A DNA stretch of 64,000 nucleotides from Psychrobacter glacincola (GCF_904846215.1 NZ_CAJGZK010000003.1:62001-126000), one strand, 5' to 3'. Shown: positions 27,155 to 36,421, counted from the first letter of the stretch. Program-made: numbers and translations. The notes: generated from the sequence alone by a model not told the origin.

Positions 27155-27887
27155 TCTCATACAAAGCCATACCAGTCGCCACACTGACATTTAAACTTTG
27201 CAAATTGCCATGCTCGTTGCCTGACATCGGAATATAAACCAGCTCATCGCAGCTCTCTGTTGTCAGGCGGCGCATCCCCTCGCCCTCTGAACCCATAATA
27301 ATGGCCGTTTTGCCAGTCAGGTCTGCGGTATGGATTGGCTTGGCATCAGCATTTAGAGCAGTACCAAACACAAAAACGCCGGCATTTTTAATCTTTGTCA
27401 GCGTGCGTGCCAAATTGGTCACGCTAACAATAGGCATCATCTCAGCTGCGCCGACTGACACTTTGGCGACCGTTGGGGTCAAGCTTGCTGCATGGTGCTT
27501 TGGACAAATAACGGCATCTACGCCCATGGCAACTGCTGTACGTAAGCAAGCACCAAAGTTATGGGCATCGGTAATTTGGTCTAGTACCAGTAGCAAACAA
27601 TCATCACGCCCTGCAAGCGTATCGATTAAACCTTCATCAGCGAAGCCTAATGGACGGGCATTCAATACCACACCTTGATGTTGCGGGCTACCACACAGCT
27701 GAGTAAGTTTGTCTTTTTGCGTTGGTTGAACACTGATACCATTATCACGTGCTTGCGCCATAATAGATTGTACATGACTGTCAGTCTCGCGCCCTTGCTG
27801 CACAAACAAACTGAGTCCATCAAGAGGACGGTATTCAAGCAAGGCATCAATGGCGTGAATGCCATAAAAATAGGTAGGTTTTGCCAT
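27117..27887 (-). CDS. rlmB: 23S rRNA (guanosine(2251)-2'-O)-methyltransferase RlmB
   Basis: 256 residues. The N-terminal L30e-like substrate-binding domain starts YFYGIHAIDALLEYRP. The SPOUT knot domain has LVLDQITDAHNFGACLRTA (motif 1), IIMGSEGEGMRRLT (motif 2) and SLNVSVATGMALYEI (motif 3). IPMSGNEHGNLQSLNVSVA carries about four extra residues compared with the usual IPM-x-G-x-x-x-SLNVS. It methylates G2251 in the peptidyl-transferase P-loop. AGG lies six bases before the ATG. It is convergent with and overlaps coaE by 38 bp. Confidence 0.95.
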   Translation of the reverse strand: MAKPTYFYGIHAIDALLEYRPLDGLSLFVQQGRETDSHVQSIMAQARDNGISVQPTQKDKLTQLCGSPQHQGVVLNARPLGFADEGLIDTLAGRDDCLLLVLDQITDAHNFGACLRTAVAMGVDAVICPKHHAASLTPTVAKVSVGAAEMMPIVSVTNLARTLTKIKNAGVFVFGTALNADAKPIHTADLTGKTAIIMGSEGEGMRRLTTESCDELVYIPMSGNEHGNLQSLNVSVATGMALYEINRQRTLAAGQA

Positions 27888-28092
27888 AATAGGCCTATTG
27901 ATTATAAAGTGGGTATCGCACGGTACGATAAAAAATATGCGATAAAAAGAGAAGTGGCTAATTGTAGCAACTAATGACCAGCTTCATCTAAATAATGTCG
28001 CCAAAAAAAAGAAATAAACCTCATAAGATTTATCTCTTTTGCATCATTGGCTTTTTGGCGTCATCAATCATCTAAAAACGCATTGAGGCGTA

Positions 28093-28428
28093 TTAGCCTT
28101 CTAAGTGGCAGATGTACTGGACGATCTCTTCTGTACGTAGATTGAAACCGCTGTTACCTTCAACCACGAATGACTGTCCTGCACGGTAATAGCTGAATTC
28201 TTCTTCACCGTTTATTTTGACTTCGCACTCACCGCTGGTGAGTTCAATACGTTCAGAGGTATTGGTACTAAAGTGATAATGCTCGACCAAATTGTCACAA
28301 GGCAAGATAACACCCAATGTTTTATGACGACCGTCTTCGAACATAATGGTATGGCTTGAGCAACGACCATCGTAGGATATCGTAGCTTGAGCATTGACTG
28401 TTACATTAGTAAATTGCGCCGCTGTCAT
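28093..28428 (-). CDS. ppnP: Pyrimidine/purine nucleoside phosphorylase PpnP
   Basis: 111 residues, a single cupin. Signature segments are NVTVNAQATISYDGRCSSHTI, KTLGVILP, YHFSTNTSERIELTSGECEVKI and YRAGQSFVVEGNSGFNLR, ending YICHLEG. The family (formerly DUF1255/YaiE) cleaves several nucleosides with phosphate for salvage. The E. coli protein has 94 residues; the difference is in the N-terminus and a small loop. AAGGAAG precedes the ATG. It is a single-gene unit. An imperfect inverted repeat at about 27999-28060 (GTCGCC...GGCGTC around A/T-runs) might end it. Confidence 0.92.
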   Translation of the reverse strand: MTAAQFTNVTVNAQATISYDGRCSSHTIMFEDGRHKTLGVILPCDNLVEHYHFSTNTSERIELTSGECEVKINGEEEFSYYRAGQSFVVEGNSGFNLRTEEIVQYICHLEG

Positions 28429-28987
28429 AGTGGCTTCCTTGTCAAATAATTATTGCCAACTAAAAAACCAAATTGAATTTGTAGATAATCAACTGCCTAG
28501 ATAACTGTTGTTATATCTATCTTTTACTATCAACGCCATATCGTTTTTACTTTGCTGTGAGCGGATTATAGTGTTGATTTGTTTTATAGGTTCAAAAATA
28601 ACCATTTATTACTGATACTTAATGACATACAGATTTATATCATATTCTATAAGCTCACGGCTCTGTAGTAGAATGGATAAAAATATGGTGATAAGAGTTT
28701 ATCATTATGTGAGATTATGCTACCACATTATATCTATAAAATTTGTTACAGCGGCACGAAAGTTCAGCTTATTATGACAGCTTGGCTTGATGTTATTGAT
28801 TACCTTTAATATTTGTATTTAAGGTTATTTACCACCATACTATTTACCACCATACTATTTGCCAATTGCATTTATCTATGTAGCAGTCTGAACTGATTCA
28901 TTCCTTTATTTAACCTATTGTAAAGATGACCTCCTCGTATGATATTACATCGTATTTGAGGGTTGTTGTCTGTCATGAGAGGCGTTG
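28429..28987. other. Divergent intergenic region between ppnP and recN
   Basis: 559 bp, AT-rich, without a supported ORF. It contains two tandem copies of a 15-bp unit at 28827-28856, listed separately. No LexA-type palindrome (CTGT-N8-ACAG) was seen in front of recN. Ordinary promoters were not obvious. Confidence 0.5.
28827..28856. repeat. Tandem 15-bp direct repeat upstream of recN
   Basis: ATTTACCACCATACT occurs twice end to end and is followed by ATTTGCCA, the start of a degenerate third unit. It lies about 130 bp before the recN start. It could be simple slippage or a repeated protein-binding site. Confidence 0.7.
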
Positions 28988-30667
28988 ATGCTAGTATCAT
29001 TAACTTTACATCAGTTTGCGTTGATCGCTCAGCATGAGCTGAGTGTGGCTGAAGGCTTCAATGTCATTACCGGTGAGACAGGGGCTGGCAAATCACTATT
29101 GCTTGACGCGCTGTCTTTATGTGTCGGCGAGCGCGCAGACAGTGCGATGGTCCGGCATGGCGCCGCCCATGCCGATATCTACGCGCAATTTGATGTAGAA
29201 AATAATCCTGTCATTGCCCAATGGTTTGCCAAAAATGAGCGAGGCTTAGAAGAGCCAGAAGTATTGATTCGCCGCCAGCTTAGCAATACAGGACGCTCAA
29301 AAGCGTGGTTGAATGGCGCGCCCGTTAGTTTGGCTGAGCTGAAAAGTTTGGGTGCATTACTGGTTAATATTCATAGCCAGCATGCCCAGCAAGCACTGTT
29401 AAAACCTCAGTTTGTGGTGCAATGGCTAGATGAAATGGCGCAGATAACCTCTCTTGCTACGCAAACCGCAAGTAGCTATCAAGCTTATCAGCAACTTAAA
29501 CGCCGCGCTGACGATCTCGCTAGTCGTGAAGCGCAGCGCCAAGATCGTATTCAACTGTTGCAAAGCCAGCTAGCAGATATCGCACCATTATTAGTCGTTG
29601 ATTATGCAGAAGTAGAAGCGGAACATGAAGAGCTGTCTAATCTTGAAGCACTCATGATCGAGGCCAGTCATGGCTTGCATCTGCTCGATAATGATACCGA
29701 TGAGCCCGATGTAATGACCTTGCTCGGGCAAGCGATTAAGCTGTGCGATAATCAAATGAGCGTGAGCCAAACCTTTGAGCAAGCTTCAGAACAGCTGCAT
29801 TTGGCGCAGCAGCACATCACTGAAGTGACTGGCTTATTGTCAGATTATGCTGAGCAGCAATTGCCTGATCCTGAGCGTTTGCAGTCATTAGACAGTTTAA
29901 TCAGCTTAGGTCATCGCCTATCACGTAAGCATAACTTGCCAGCTAGCGACTTGATTCATGAAGCAAAAGGCTGGGAAGCGCAATTAGAACAATTAGAAAA
30001 CGAGCCAAGCAGCGATGCAATGGCAGCGCAAATCGAGCAAGCATGGCAAGAGTATATAGCACTAGCAACTGAGCTAAATAAAAAACGCGCAAAAGCTGCA
30101 CCGATTGTCAGTAAACAGCTGATTAAGCAACTACAGCCACTTGCCCTACCTAATGCACGCTGCGAATTTGTTTTTACCAAGAAAATAGAACCTAGTCAAT
30201 ATAATGGGCAAGGCTGCTATGATATCGACTTATTATTCAGTGCTAACGTTGGTATGCCGATGCAGCCGCTACACAAAATCGCTTCAGGCGGTGAGTTGTC
30301 ACGTATGGCGCTGGTGATGCAGGTCTTGCAAGCGACCAATGCCGATAATAATGCGGCAAAACCGATGCTCGTCTTTGACGAAGTTGATGTCGGTATCAGT
30401 GGCGGTACGGCACAAGTGGTCGGTGAGCTGTTGCGCGCCCTTGGGCAAACGCAGCAATTGCTTGCCATTACCCACCAAGCCCAAGTCGCCGCGCAAGCGC
30501 ATCAGCATATCTTGGTACAAAAGCACCATGACCAGCAAACTGAAAGTGAGCTTGTCATCTTAACCGAGAGCGCGCAAGTCGATGAGCTGGCACGTATGTC
30601 TGGCGGTGTTATTATCACCGACGTCACTCGTGACCATGCACGCAGTTTATTGAGTGATGTTAAATGA
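28988..30667 (+). CDS. recN: DNA repair protein RecN
   Basis: 559 residues from the ATG at 28988, preceded by GAGAGG. A TTG one codon earlier also fits the frame. SMC-like ATPase halves flank a coiled coil. Walker A is GETGAGKS at 29-36, the signature is IASGGELSRMALVMQ, and Walker B is PMLVFDEVDVGISGGTAQVVG near residues 456-476. ITHQAQVAAQAHQH follows. The middle 150-390 is a heptad-rich hairpin. RecN acts at double-strand breaks with RecA. It is a single gene followed by yqgE. Confidence 0.97.
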   Translation: MLVSLTLHQFALIAQHELSVAEGFNVITGETGAGKSLLLDALSLCVGERADSAMVRHGAAHADIYAQFDVENNPVIAQWFAKNERGLEEPEVLIRRQLSNTGRSKAWLNGAPVSLAELKSLGALLVNIHSQHAQQALLKPQFVVQWLDEMAQITSLATQTASSYQAYQQLKRRADDLASREAQRQDRIQLLQSQLADIAPLLVVDYAEVEAEHEELSNLEALMIEASHGLHLLDNDTDEPDVMTLLGQAIKLCDNQMSVSQTFEQASEQLHLAQQHITEVTGLLSDYAEQQLPDPERLQSLDSLISLGHRLSRKHNLPASDLIHEAKGWEAQLEQLENEPSSDAMAAQIEQAWQEYIALATELNKKRAKAAPIVSKQLIKQLQPLALPNARCEFVFTKKIEPSQYNGQGCYDIDLLFSANVGMPMQPLHKIASGGELSRMALVMQVLQATNADNNAAKPMLVFDEVDVGISGGTAQVVGELLRALGQTQQLLAITHQAQVAAQAHQHILVQKHHDQQTESELVILTESAQVDELARMSGGVIITDVTRDHARSLLSDVK

Positions 30668-30785
30668 CCATCAATTGACCATCATAATTATCTTCTGATT
30701 GCTAAATGCTTGCTTTAGTTGATTTTTTATTCATTATCGCCATATAGTGGTTTCTTACCTTTATTAGTAGGTTGCGTTTGTCTCT

Positions 30786-31349
30786 ATGTCCAAAGCCAAT
30801 TTGACCCATCATTTTTTAATCGCGGCGCCTGAGCTGTCAGACCCACGGTTTGAGCAGGCGCTGATTTATATCTGTCGTCATGATAAACACGGCGCCCTCG
30901 GTCTGATGGTCAATCGTCCCTTAGAGCAATCCCGCGTGGGTAAGTTGCTAGAAGACTTGGATATTGAAGTGACCGATGCGCAGGTGATGGAAGATCTGGC
31001 ATTAGAAGGTGGTCCTATGTATCCTGAGGTGGGCTTTGTGCTGCATACAGGTCAGCCAGAATGGGCATCCTCTTTTGCCATCTCAGAAAATGTCTGCATC
31101 ACTACCAGCCAAGATATCCTCAAACGTATTGCAGCCGGTCAAGGCGTTGGTCATTATCAGCTCTGCTTAGGTCATGCCAGTTGGGGTAAAAAACAGCTTG
31201 ATCGTGAGCTTGCTAACGGCGACTGGCTGGTATGCCCTGCTGATTTAAACTTATTGTTTGATACGCCTTTTGAAGAACGCTGGCAAATAGCCGCTGATAA
31301 GATTGGGGTCAATTTTGATTATTTGAGCAGCGACATCGGTCATGCTTAA
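30786..31349 (+). CDS. yqgE: YqgE/AlgH family protein (UPF0301)
   Basis: 187 residues. [41 protein letters not shown] is the family opening, followed by [28 protein letters not shown] and [21 protein letters not shown]. The AlgH family has an unresolved function; in Pseudomonas it was first linked to alginate control. Its place directly before ruvX (51 bp) is the conserved yqgE-yqgF order. There is no clear ribosome site close to the ATG. Confidence 0.94.
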   Translation: MSKANLTHHFLIAAPELSDPRFEQALIYICRHDKHGALGLMVNRPLEQSRVGKLLEDLDIEVTDAQVMEDLALEGGPMYPEVGFVLHTGQPEWASSFAISENVCITTSQDILKRIAAGQGVGHYQLCLGHASWGKKQLDRELANGDWLVCPADLNLLFDTPFEERWQIAADKIGVNFDYLSSDIGHA

Positions 31350-31399
31350 TCTCATATGCTAAACGAATACAGAAATAAAAATAGGAAACACCCCTTACT

Positions 31400-31921
31400 A
31401 TGGTAGATAGCACTTTTGTAACAGATAGCACTGATATCAGCATTGCGGAACCTGCAATTAAGCCGCACCTTATCTTAGCCTTAGATTATGGGGTTAAAAA
31501 AATGGGCATGGCACTCGGTAATAGCCTGACAGAAACGGCGCGTGCCTTTGATATTTTAGCGATGAATAATGGTCAACCTGATTGGGATAATCTGCTTGGT
31601 ATTATCAAGGTTTGGGGCGTGGCAAAGGTGGTAGTCGGACTGCCGTTAAATATGGATGGTAGCAGCTCTATGCTATCAAAACGCGCGCATAAATTTGCCC
31701 GTCGTCTGGCACATAGAATCATGGAGCAGCATTTACCTGTGATCGTATCTCTATGCGATGAGCGCCTCACATCTGTCGCCGCGCGCGAGATAGCATGGGA
31801 AAACGGCTGGATCCAAAATGAGCGCGAGCCGATTGATGATATCTCTGCCTGTATTCTAATGTCGACCTACTTTGCTGATCCTCATAGCAGTATCGCCATC
31901 GACGCCATCAAAGCAGATTAA
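31400..31921 (+). CDS. ruvX: Putative pre-16S rRNA nuclease / Holliday junction resolvase RuvX (YqgF)
   Basis: 173 residues with an RNase H-like fold. LALDYGVKKMGMALGN carries the first catalytic Asp, VVVGLPLNMDGSSS is the second strand region, and LCDERLTSVAAREIAW and IDDISACILMSTYF hold the remaining acidic residues. E. coli YqgF processes the 5' end of 16S rRNA, and the name RuvX reflects its resolvase-like fold. A 25-residue N-terminal tail precedes the first strand. AGGAA lies about 11 bases before the ATG. It is translated after yqgE. Confidence 0.93.
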   Translation: MVDSTFVTDSTDISIAEPAIKPHLILALDYGVKKMGMALGNSLTETARAFDILAMNNGQPDWDNLLGIIKVWGVAKVVVGLPLNMDGSSSMLSKRAHKFARRLAHRIMEQHLPVIVSLCDERLTSVAAREIAWENGWIQNEREPIDDISACILMSTYFADPHSSIAIDAIKAD

Positions 31922-31962
31922 TTGAGCATTAGCTTTCTTGTTAATATCCCATCAATACCTGA

Positions 31963-32107
31963 TATAGTCGGTTCTACATAAAAGAAATACAAATGTTATC
32001 AATCACGACTGGGGTTAATTTTCCTTGCTTGCTGTGCCTACGCAGACAGAGGCTGCGAATCATTAACCTCAGTAGTTCTGTACCCTTTTGAAAGTGAATT
32101 AACTGTA
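31963..32107 (+). repeat. Interspersed 140-bp repeat, gamma-type arms
   Basis: Begins TATAGTCGGTTC and ends in the decayed terminus AACTGTA. Left-arm ACTGGGGTTAAT pairs with right-arm ATTAACCTCAGT with one mismatch. The shared block CTTGCTTGCTGTGCCTACGC follows the left arm. The closest copy is at 61912. It lies between ruvX and the next gene. Confidence 0.88.
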
Positions 32108-32142
32108 CCTCCTCAATCCAAACGAATAAATGACTGATTACT

Positions 32143-32637
32143 ATGACCACTGTCTCAGACCACTCTTTGCACAATAGCTCGCGACATGGTTTTGCACCGC
32201 TTGCTATTGCGCGCATCAAAGGCGCCCAACGTGTCAACCAAATAGCTATTTATCTCATTTATGCCGCTATTATCGCTTTTATGGTTTTTGGCACCATCGC
32301 TAGTATCAAAGCCTTTCATGACAATCAGCTCCTGTATCAACTATTCTATAACTTGCCTTATGCTTTGGTGGCGCTGACCATTCCACTGACGCTATATAAT
32401 GCCTTTATTATCTATCGCTATCGTCTCAATCAAACCTCGATGGTTATCATGACCATTGGTGTCTCAAGTATTATTCTGATCGGCGGGCTATTATTTGCCG
32501 ATACGGCTTGGTTAGGATTGGCATCGTGGCTCGGGGTGGCTTTTTTATTCAAAGTAAGTTTTAAACGCTTCTTTAGTTTCTTAGCCCTAGCCGATTTACC
32601 TGAGAATAATAACAGCACTGAAAATACTCCTTTATAA
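32143..32637 (+). CDS. Integral membrane protein of unknown function
   Basis: 164 residues with four hydrophobic segments at about 36-58 (IAIYLIYAAIIAFMVFGTIA), 66-90 (NLPYALVALTIPLTLYNAFI), 98-118 (VIMTIGVSSIILIGGLLFA) and 122-143. An extramembrane N-terminus with SRHGFAPLAIARIKGAQRV precedes them, and a short polar tail follows. I see no catalytic or transport motif. It starts 36 bp after a repeat element and lies 60 bp upstream of tusA in the same direction, so the two may be one transcript. The ribosome site is poor. Confidence 0.75.
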   Translation: MTTVSDHSLHNSSRHGFAPLAIARIKGAQRVNQIAIYLIYAAIIAFMVFGTIASIKAFHDNQLLYQLFYNLPYALVALTIPLTLYNAFIIYRYRLNQTSMVIMTIGVSSIILIGGLLFADTAWLGLASWLGVAFLFKVSFKRFFSFLALADLPENNNSTENTPL

Positions 32638-32697
32638 AATCAGTAACAAACAAGTATCCAGCTACCAAACTTATCTATTAGGTTTATAAAATAAAAT

Positions 32698-32958
32698 ATG
32701 ACGACTTCAATATTAGACACGACTATTCACCATCATCTAGATACCCAAGGGCTGATTTGTCCTGAGCCGGTCATGATGCTGCATAAGACAATTCGTAAAG
32801 CGGATGGCGGCGATGTGATTGAGATATTGGCCACTGATCCTGCCACTACGCGTGATATTCCTAATTTCTGTCGGCATCTGGGACATACCCTTGTCCATCA
32901 AGAAACGCTAAACGATGCGCCCACTTATCGTTATTTAGTTAAGAAAAAGAGCGCTTAG
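32698..32958 (+). CDS. tusA: Sulfurtransferase TusA-family protein
   Basis: 86 residues. LDTQGLICPEPVMMLHKTIRK contains the active cysteine at position 21 in the invariant CPxP setting, and GDVIEILATDPATTRDIPNFCRHLGHTLV is the second half of the fold. TusA relays sulfur from IscS to the tRNA 2-thiouridine pathway and to molybdenum cofactor synthesis. The N-terminus is His-rich (HHH). No Shine-Dalgarno sequence is visible in the 15 A/T bases before the ATG, so initiation may be weak or coupled. Confidence 0.93.
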   Translation: MTTSILDTTIHHHLDTQGLICPEPVMMLHKTIRKADGGDVIEILATDPATTRDIPNFCRHLGHTLVHQETLNDAPTYRYLVKKKSA

Positions 32959-33027
32959 CGCAATACATCATGCAAAGATTTCTTTGCTTTCTAGAAAAAA
33001 ATCATTCACATCTGAAAGGTAGGTCGC

Positions 33028-34239
33028 GTGTTAACAACAGAAATACAGTACGTGCAGTGGTTTGAGAACGAAACCTTACGTCAAGCTCGCTGGTTGTCTC
33101 AAAGCAATCATGTGCCGCCTGCACGTATTGTTGTGGTCGACGACAAAACAACAGCCGATGAGGCCTATCGTTTGGCTTGTGCTGGTACGTCAATGCTGTG
33201 GCGCGGTGATTTTAATAATGCAAGGCAACTACTGCAAGCCATTACTCGACGTATTGACCGTGCGAATGAGCGTTCTGAGCAGCGCAAAATCAACAAAGCG
33301 ACTAATAAATCTGCTAAGTTTGCTAAACCTACAGATGAGGCTTTGGTACCCTCTAAAGTAATCCCTAATTTGTTTCATCAGCAACGCCAAGTCCAATCTC
33401 AGCGTTCACGCTTATTAAGTCGTTTATTATTAGAGCTTGATGTCGGTTACATCAGCCAGTTACGCCGCGCCCCTGATGTCAGTGCCGCTTGTACCGCTGC
33501 TTTTGGTGAGTTGAATGAGTCATGCTTACTCTCATTTCGTGACCTGCAAGGTGCGTTAGGTGCGGCGGGGTGGCGCGTAAAAGGCGTGGCAATTGAAAAT
33601 TTGAGTCTATCAATTTTCCCGCATTATGGCGTTTTTGCACCAACCCGTCATGAATATGTGCAGCTGTTACTCGATGCCCCGTTGCCAGCTGTTTATGATG
33701 TCGCCTTTGATATTGGCACCGGAACCGGTTTGCTTGCAATTATTCTGGCGCAGCGCGGTGTGAAACAAGTGATTGCGACGGATTTAAATCCGCGTGCATT
33801 AGCCTGTGCCAGTGAAAACCTTGCGCGTTTAGAGTCAGCTGTGCAATTGCAGCAAGCGGACTTGTATCCAACTGATGCGCCATTGGCCAATCTGTTGGTC
33901 TGCAATCCACCTTGGTTGCCCGCCAAGCCAACCTCGCCATTAGAGTTCGCCGTCTATGATGCCAATAGCACGATGTTGCGCGGGTTTTTGCAGGGTGCAA
34001 AGCAGCATTTAGCTGAACAGGGCGAAGTCTGGTTGATTCTGTCAGATTTGGCAGAACATTTGCAGTTGCGCAGCCGTGATGAATTATTGGGCTGGTTTGC
34101 GGATGCTGGTTTAGAAGTAAAATACCGTCTCGATACCCAACCTAAACACGGTCGCAGCCAAGACGATACGGATCCACTATTTGCAGCGCGCAATGCGGAA
34201 ATCACCTCGCTATGGTGTTTAGTGCCTTTTAATACTTAA
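33028..34239 (+). CDS. Class I SAM-dependent methyltransferase with long N-terminal region
   Basis: 403 residues starting with GTG at 33028, preceded by AGGTAGG. The C-terminal half is a Rossmann methyltransferase: DIGTGTGLLAIILAQRG at 228-244, ATDLNPRALACASENL, and the substrate motif NPPW at 293-296. NPPW/NPPY enzymes methylate exocyclic amino groups in rRNA, DNA or the glutamine of release factors (RlmG, RsmC, PrmC type). The N-terminal 200 residues are Arg/Gln/Leu-rich and helical, and unlike any domain I can name. The substrate is unknown; rRNA or protein glutamine are the reasonable guesses. Confidence 0.75.
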   Translation: MLTTEIQYVQWFENETLRQARWLSQSNHVPPARIVVVDDKTTADEAYRLACAGTSMLWRGDFNNARQLLQAITRRIDRANERSEQRKINKATNKSAKFAKPTDEALVPSKVIPNLFHQQRQVQSQRSRLLSRLLLELDVGYISQLRRAPDVSAACTAAFGELNESCLLSFRDLQGALGAAGWRVKGVAIENLSLSIFPHYGVFAPTRHEYVQLLLDAPLPAVYDVAFDIGTGTGLLAIILAQRGVKQVIATDLNPRALACASENLARLESAVQLQQADLYPTDAPLANLLVCNPPWLPAKPTSPLEFAVYDANSTMLRGFLQGAKQHLAEQGEVWLILSDLAEHLQLRSRDELLGWFADAGLEVKYRLDTQPKHGRSQDDTDPLFAARNAEITSLWCLVPFNT

Positions 34240-34325
34240 AGCGTAAAAATGACGATGCAAAATACTATTAATTGATAGTCAGCTTAATATAAAAAATATC
34301 GTCTATATCAACTTGGATTTTCTTA

Positions 34326-34463
34326 TATAGTCAGAAAAAAGTAATATCGATACATCAAGTACTGCTGATATTAATTTTTCTTGCTTGCTGTGCCTATGCA
34401 GACAGATGCTGCAAAAAATTTATACCAGCAGCACTGTAGCGTTTTTGAGATATTTTAACTATA
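34326..34463 (+). repeat. Interspersed 140-bp repeat, alpha-type arms
   Basis: 138 bp, TATAGTCAGAAAAAAG to TTTAACTATA. The central block reads GCCTATGCAGACAGATGC, a small variation of the common form. It is otherwise almost identical to the copies at 2320 and 6769. It lies between the methyltransferase and xerD, ending 20 bp before the xerD start. Confidence 0.92.
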
Positions 34464-34482
34464 CCACTACTGAGTATGTCTT

Positions 34483-35421
34483 ATGAGCCGCGACCGTGCC
34501 GTACAGCAGCGTCAACCAAAAGCGCTGGCCGTAGATGATGAACCGGCTTATATCACCGAATTTCGTCAAGCGATGCTGGCTCGTGGTTTGGCCACGCGTA
34601 CCCGTAATGCGTATGTGCGTGATTTGCGCTCCTGTGAGTTAACCAATCATACGCCATTAACGCGTTGGCAGCCTGAAGACGTGCTGCACTGCCTGTCTAT
34701 TCTTACTCAAGACGGCAAAACGCCGCGTACCCAAGCGCGCATGCTTTCAAGTTTGCGTCAGTTTTATCTGTGGATGATTGCCAGCAACCTACGTGAAGAC
34801 AATCCTTGCGAGCGTATCAAAAGCCCAAAGATTGGCCGTCCACTGCCAAAAGATTTGGCAGAAGCTGACGTCGATAATCTCCTTGCCGCGCCCGATAGCA
34901 GCACTGCGCTAGGGCTACGTGATAAAGCCATGTTAGAGGTACTCTATGCTTGCGGTTTGCGCGTCAGTGAATTGGTCAATTTATCACTAGAGCAAGTGAA
35001 TCTCAATGCTGGTTGGCTACAAATCACCGGAAAAGGCAATAAAACCCGCTTAGTGCCATTGGGTGAATATGCATCAGATGCCTTAGACGATTATCTAACG
35101 CATGGACGTGGGGATTTGATAGCCCATTTAAAAGCAGGAAATTGCCAAGCGGTATTTTTGACCGCGCAAGGCGGCTATATGACGCGGCAAAACTTTTGGT
35201 ATCTGCTAAAAAAATACGCCAAAGTTGCCAGTATTGATAAAGACTTATCACCGCATACCTTACGCCATGCTTTTGCTACCCATCTACTCAATCACGGCGC
35301 TGATTTACGGAGCGTGCAGCTATTATTAGGACATAGTGATTTATCAACGACGCAGATATATACCCATGTGGCGACGGCTAGATTGCAAAAACTTCATGCG
35401 CAGCATCATCCACGGGGCTGA
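34483..35421 (+). CDS. xerD: Site-specific tyrosine recombinase XerD
   Basis: 312 residues. The N-terminal core-binding domain (ITEFRQAMLARGLATRTRNAYVRDL) is followed by the catalytic domain. It has Arg in YACGLRVSELVNL, Lys in ITGKGNKTRLVPLG, His-x-x-Arg in LSPHTLRHAFATHLLNHG, His in LLLGHSDLSTTQ and nucleophile Tyr293 in IYTHV. The C-terminal HPRG is the XerD-type tail that contacts XerC. XerCD resolves chromosome dimers at dif. The start lies right after a repeat element, so the promoter may overlap that element. The ribosome site is weak (GAG). Confidence 0.93.
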   Translation: MSRDRAVQQRQPKALAVDDEPAYITEFRQAMLARGLATRTRNAYVRDLRSCELTNHTPLTRWQPEDVLHCLSILTQDGKTPRTQARMLSSLRQFYLWMIASNLREDNPCERIKSPKIGRPLPKDLAEADVDNLLAAPDSSTALGLRDKAMLEVLYACGLRVSELVNLSLEQVNLNAGWLQITGKGNKTRLVPLGEYASDALDDYLTHGRGDLIAHLKAGNCQAVFLTAQGGYMTRQNFWYLLKKYAKVASIDKDLSPHTLRHAFATHLLNHGADLRSVQLLLGHSDLSTTQIYTHVATARLQKLHAQHHPRG

Positions 35422-35465
35422 TATACAAGACTCCATTACTAATATAAAATCTCATAAATTAAAGC

Positions 35466-35505
35466 AAAAAAAACGGCAGTATTATGACAATACTGTCGTT
35501 TTTTT
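35466..35505. terminator. Bidirectional terminator after xerD
   Basis: ACGGCAGTATT and AATACTGTCGT, flanked by eight A and seven T, form an 11-bp stem with one wobble. It serves xerD on the plus strand and the orphan gene ending at 35570 on the minus strand. Confidence 0.92.
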
Positions 35506-35569
35506 ATATCTATTAGAAACGTACGCTTGCTTATATTTAAGGCAATTTTCCGAGTTTCTGACTCATATC

Positions 35570-36013
35570 TTATATCGATAATGAGGATAAGCCTGCATAT
35601 TCTGTACCTTTTGACAGCACATAACGCTTACTGGTTTCACCATCCGTTAAGAAGCCACCAAACGTCTGCGATACAGCGCTAAACAGAATAATGCTGACGG
35701 CAGTTAACGCTTCTTCAGCTAGCTCTGTCGTATTCAATAGCTCTTTAGCTTTCTCTACACTAATAACGGCACAGCTTTCATTCTCACTAAGACGAGGCTT
35801 GGATTCTTCATTATAATTTTTATAACAAAAAGCGATAGATACATATTCATCAGACCCAGCCAGCTCAGCAAGATAAGCATTATCGATGGGTTTTACCGCT
35901 TCAATACATTTGACAGCAGGTTGCTTCTTAAGGGGCTTTAGTCGCTTACTATGTACGATATGGATAAAGACTTCTTGTGTTGGGTTTATCTTCGTTTTAA
36001 TTTTAGAATTCAT
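35570..36013 (-). CDS. Uncharacterised 147-residue protein
   Basis: 147 residues; I do not recognise a family. Features: a Lys-rich N-terminus (NSKIKTKINPTQEVFIHIVHSKRLK), a middle Glu/Lys segment (VEKAKELLNTTELAEEAL), and a hydrophobic stretch TAVSIILFSAVSQTFGGFL at about 103-121. That stretch could be a buried helix or a membrane segment. Two cysteines are spaced without a motif. AAGGA before the ATG supports translation. It is isolated between xerD (convergent) and the RsmC-like methyltransferase (divergent), and lies in a locally AT-rich area, which may suggest accessory origin. Confidence 0.6.
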   Translation of the reverse strand: MNSKIKTKINPTQEVFIHIVHSKRLKPLKKQPAVKCIEAVKPIDNAYLAELAGSDEYVSIAFCYKNYNEESKPRLSENESCAVISVEKAKELLNTTELAEEALTAVSIILFSAVSQTFGGFLTDGETSKRYVLSKGTEYAGLSSLSI

Positions 36014-36421
36014 GTTTAAGCATCCTTTCTAGTTAAGTAAAGCCTAGTGAGTTTGAAATTAGTGAGCTGGCGCAGCTTCTAGAATGACCATAATTCTTCA
36101 TATCAAGAAGACACTATAATAAATAGTTGACCAATCAGTTAGCTTTATCAGTATTTCATAGCTTCAATAAGTATGCTATAGCATTTACGATATAAATGCG
36201 TAAACAGGTTACTTATATCTGAAAAAATCTGACAGTCGCTGTTTTTAAATTATCCTCCTTTAACACCAATCACAAATACCAAGCACAACTTCTACCAATC
36301 CATAGCTGCAAACCGCTCCTTTTCTCGTTACAATACACACTATAAATCGTTCACTTATTTTGGCTTATTGATTGTCATAAATTGGACGCCTACCTTTTCA
36401 TATCCATTATTCGAGAATTCC
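36014..36421. other. Divergent intergenic region, nothing specific seen
   Basis: 408 bp between the orphan gene and the RsmC-like methyltransferase. The methyltransferase frame stays open from a TTG at 36368, but that codon has no ribosome site. No repeat copy, RNA gene or clear promoter was recognised. Confidence 0.45.
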
